This document shows, one piece after another, positions 32,925-34,966 of a DNA stretch of 34,966 nt. How positions within the stretch are numbered: position 1 is the stretch's first letter; every line of letters begins with the position of its first letter. This DNA is from Paracoccaceae bacterium (GTDB lineage Bacteria; Pseudomonadota; Alphaproteobacteria; Rhodobacterales; Rhodobacteraceae). The DNA lies in NCBI GenBank assembly GCA_024742695.1, contig JANSXY010000035.1:1-34966 (forward strand), given 5' to 3'. Position numbers and translations under genes: made by a program. Under the pieces are notes generated by a model. That model had not been told where the DNA came from, searched no databases, and worked only from the letters and a program-made list of their open reading frames with translations.

Positions 32925-34340
32925 ATGCTGACCGATCTTTCCGCCACCGACCTCTCCGCCCGCATCGCCGCGCGCGAGACCTCCGCCGCCGAACTCATGG
33001 CCGCGACGCTCGACTGGATCGAGGCGGTCAACCCCCGGATCAACGCCATCGTCTCGCTGCGCCCGCGCGACGTGCTGATGGACGAGGCGGTGCGCGCCGA
33101 TCACGAACCCCGCAAGGGCTGGCTGCATGGCCTGCCGATGGCGCCGAAGGACCTGGTGGCGACACGCGGTCTGCGCACCACCAGGGGCTCGCCGCTGTTC
33201 GCGGATCATGTGCCCGTGGCGGACGATCTGCTGGCCGCGCGCCTGCGGGCCGCCGGGGCGATCTTCATCGGCAAGACCAACACGCCGGAATTCGGCCTCG
33301 GGTCGCATTCCTTCAACCCGGTGCATGGCACCACGCTCAACCCCTACGACACGGCGGCCAGCGCCGGCGGATCGTCGGGCGGGGCCGCGGCGGCGCTGGC
33401 GGCGCGGATGCTGCCGGTCGCCGACGGGTCGGACATGATGGGCAGCCTGCGCAACCCGGCCGCGTTCTGCAACGTCTACGGCTTCCGGCCAAGCTGGGGG
33501 CTGGTGCCCCCTGACGCCGAGGGCGACACGTTCATGGCCACGCTCTCCACCTGCGGGCCGATGGGCCGGACGGTGGAGGATGTCGCCCGCCTGCTCGACG
33601 TGCTCGCCGGGCCGAACCCCGCGGTGCCCTTCGCGCGCGCCGAACAGGGCTTCGCCGCCGGGTTGGAGACCGACCCGCGCGGCCTGCGGATCGGCTGGCT
33701 GGGCGACTGGGGCGGGGCCTACGCGTGCGAACCGGGTATCCTCGATCTGTGCGAAACCGCGCTGTCGGTCTTCGCCGACCTGGGCTGCACGGTCGAGGAC
33801 GTGGCGCCGCCGTTTCCGGCCGAACGGCTCTGGCACGCCTGGATCACGCTGCGGGCCTTTCTCAACGCCGGGTCGAAGCGGGCGCTTTACGACGATCCCG
33901 CGAAACGCGCGCAACTGAAGCCCGAGGCGGTGTGGGAGATCGAGCAGGGCCTGCACCTGTCGGCCGAGGCCGTCTACGCCGCCAGCGCGATCCGCTCGCA
34001 GTGGTACGCGGCCGCCGCGCGGCTCTTCGAGGACTACGACGCGCTGGTGCTGCCCAGCGCGCAGGTCTGGCCCTTTGCCGCCAGCCTGCGCCACCCCGAG
34101 GCGGTCGGCGGCCGGCCGCTCGACACCTACCACCGCTGGATGGAGGTCGTGATTCCGGTCAGCCTCGCCGGCTTGCCCGCGCTGGCCCTGCCCGCCGGGT
34201 TCGGGGCCGCGGGCCTGCCGATGGGGATGCAGGTGTTCGGCCCGGCCGGGGCGGATGCCCGCATTCTCGCCCTCGGCCAGTCCTATCACCGGGCGACGGA
34301 TTGGCCCGCCCGCCGCCCGCCCGATTTCGGCGGCGCCTGA
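32925..34340 (+). CDS. Amidase (amidase-signature family)
   Basis: This 471-residue hydrolase has the amidase-signature triad: K75 (PMAPKDL), cis-serine S150 (SAGGSSGG) and nucleophile S174 (DMMGSLRNPAAF). The 24-residue spacing between the two serines is the same as in fatty acid amide hydrolase. The usual GTDxGGSIR is GSDMMGSLR here, a variant seen in some members. It is not GatA-like in context, since no gatB or gatC is near. The substrate is unknown. GAGGGAG precedes the ATG at 32925. It is divergent from the DUF1194 gene and converges on dabA, stopping 3 bp before it. Confidence 0.92.
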   Translation: MLTDLSATDLSARIAARETSAAELMAATLDWIEAVNPRINAIVSLRPRDVLMDEAVRADHEPRKGWLHGLPMAPKDLVATRGLRTTRGSPLFADHVPVADDLLAARLRAAGAIFIGKTNTPEFGLGSHSFNPVHGTTLNPYDTAASAGGSSGGAAAALAARMLPVADGSDMMGSLRNPAAFCNVYGFRPSWGLVPPDAEGDTFMATLSTCGPMGRTVEDVARLLDVLAGPNPAVPFARAEQGFAAGLETDPRGLRIGWLGDWGGAYACEPGILDLCETALSVFADLGCTVEDVAPPFPAERLWHAWITLRAFLNAGSKRALYDDPAKRAQLKPEAVWEIEQGLHLSAEAVYAASAIRSQWYAAAARLFEDYDALVLPSAQVWPFAASLRHPEAVGGRPLDTYHRWMEVVIPVSLAGLPALALPAGFGAAGLPMGMQVFGPAGADARILALGQSYHRATDWPARRPPDFGGA

Positions 34341-34343
34341 GCG

Positions 34344-34925
34344 CTACTCGGCGGCCAGCGCCCGGGCCTCGGCCCCGGCCCAGCCCTGTCCCCGCGTCCA
34401 GCGCTCGACGATCCGGCCCTCGTCGTCCATCCGGTGCAGCGACAGCCAGCCATTGTCGAACAGCTCCCGCACCTGCGGATGCCTGTCGAGCACCCCGGCG
34501 ATCGCCTCGGCCGGCGCGGCGACGACGACGGACAGCCGCAGCGGATCGTGCATCGGCCCGGTCCCGTCATGCACCGACTGCCGCGCAAGCCCCGCGCGCA
34601 GCGGCCCGCCGTTGCCTTCCAGCACGCCGATCCCGCCGACGACGTTGTGCAGAAGCTTGTTGCCCGCCCCGAACGCCTGCGGCGCCACGGTGGAGCCGTA
34701 GTATTGCAGCGAGATCCAGCTCGCCACCACCACCGGCGCGGTCAGGATCAGTTCCAGCACGCCGAAGCCCGCGTCCTGCCGCCAGTCGTAGGAATGCAGG
34801 AACACCTTCCCGCCCAGGTCGCGCCCGGCGCTCGCCCCGCGCGGCGCGGCCAGGAATGCGCGGCAGCCCGCCAGTCCCCATTCCGGCCGCACCTCCGACC
34901 AGTCGCGCCCGCCCCGGCCCCCGCA
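34344..34925 (-). CDS. dabA: Inorganic carbon transporter subunit DabA (DUF2309/UPF0753), C-terminal part
   Basis: About 194 C-terminal residues of DabA are readable. Characteristic segments are [74 protein letters not shown] and [16 protein letters not shown]. DabA is a carbonic-anhydrase-like protein that works with the membrane subunit DabB to accumulate inorganic carbon. The zinc ligands and the rest of the protein would be further right. An in-frame TAG at 34926-34928 marks where plausible protein ends, and beyond it is C-rich sequence that looks artefactual. A gene truncated by the contig edge is more likely than a pseudogene. Confidence 0.88.
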   Translation of the reverse strand, partial: CGGRGGRDWSEVRPEWGLAGCRAFLAAPRGASAGRDLGGKVFLHSYDWRQDAGFGVLELILTAPVVVASWISLQYYGSTVAPQAFGAGNKLLHNVVGGIGVLEGNGGPLRAGLARQSVHDGTGPMHDPLRLSVVVAAPAEAIAGVLDRHPQVRELFDNGWLSLHRMDDEGRIVERWTRGQGWAGAEARALAAE

Positions 34926-34966
34926 CTAGGACCCCGCCCCCCCCGCCCGGCCCCGCCCCCCCACCC
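34926..34966. other. C-rich low-complexity contig tail, probably artefactual
   Basis: The last 41 bases are almost all C with a few G and A, including runs of seven and eight C. They break the conserved DabA frame. Read from the other strand they are G-rich, as in poly-G read tails from two-colour sequencing chemistry. I see no biological feature in them. Confidence 0.6.

Overview
The window reads as a high-GC alphaproteobacterial chromosome fragment, most likely of the Rhodobacteraceae/Roseobacteraceae group. Supporting signs are GapR (DUF2312), an NDUFA12-type complex I accessory protein beside an MlaD-like protein and DUF2155, accB-accC-aat synteny, a DUF1194 protein, a transporter-fused histidine kinase with a short-chain-acyl (DUF2083) regulator, and strong GC3 bias. 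It looks like a whole contig: the left end lies in an insertion-sequence terminus, and the right end is a C-rich tail inside a broken dabA.

Left edge (1-1963): the right end of a probable IS21-family element abuts a 5'-truncated type I restriction subunit hsdR. A small ORF and tRNA-Thr(TGT) follow. The island-like DNA lies on the 3' side of the tRNA and is visibly less GC-rich than the rest, which fits tRNA-associated integration.

Housekeeping and stress block (2163-8518): an unknown 90-aa protein, gapR, a 71-aa membrane protein, a bifunctional enoyl-CoA hydratase/3-hydroxyacyl-CoA dehydrogenase and a DksA/TraR zinc-finger protein. A perfect FNR-type box separates the last from a divergent operon of two YeeE/YedE half-transporters plus a TIGR01244-type phosphatase/sulfurtransferase. 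Then comes an orphan FliM/FliN (SpoA) protein with an octapeptide-repeat tail.

Signalling block (8631-13397, minus): a DUF2083 XRE regulator, then a stand-alone receiver, a small membrane protein and a sodium:solute-symporter/histidine kinase fusion, the last three with overlapping ends. The family members suggest carboxylate or short-chain fatty acid control.

Reductive pyrimidine catabolism block (13522-25988): one leftward operon encodes an omega-aminotransferase, an M20 carbamoyl-amino-acid hydrolase, an adducin-like protein, dihydropyrimidinase and a complete NMT1/SsuABC-type ABC transporter. A divergent RutR-like TetR regulator shares a near-perfect RutR operator with it. preT-preA (dihydropyrimidine dehydrogenase) lies to the right behind a cluster of four imperfectly related palindromic hairpins. 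Together the genes encode uptake, ring reduction, ring opening, decarbamoylation and transamination of uracil/thymine-type compounds.

Right block: accB-accC-aat, convergent with NDUFA12-mlaD-DUF2155, then clpP-clpX, a DUF1194 von Willebrand-like protein, an amidase, and the C-terminal part of the inorganic-carbon transporter subunit DabA.
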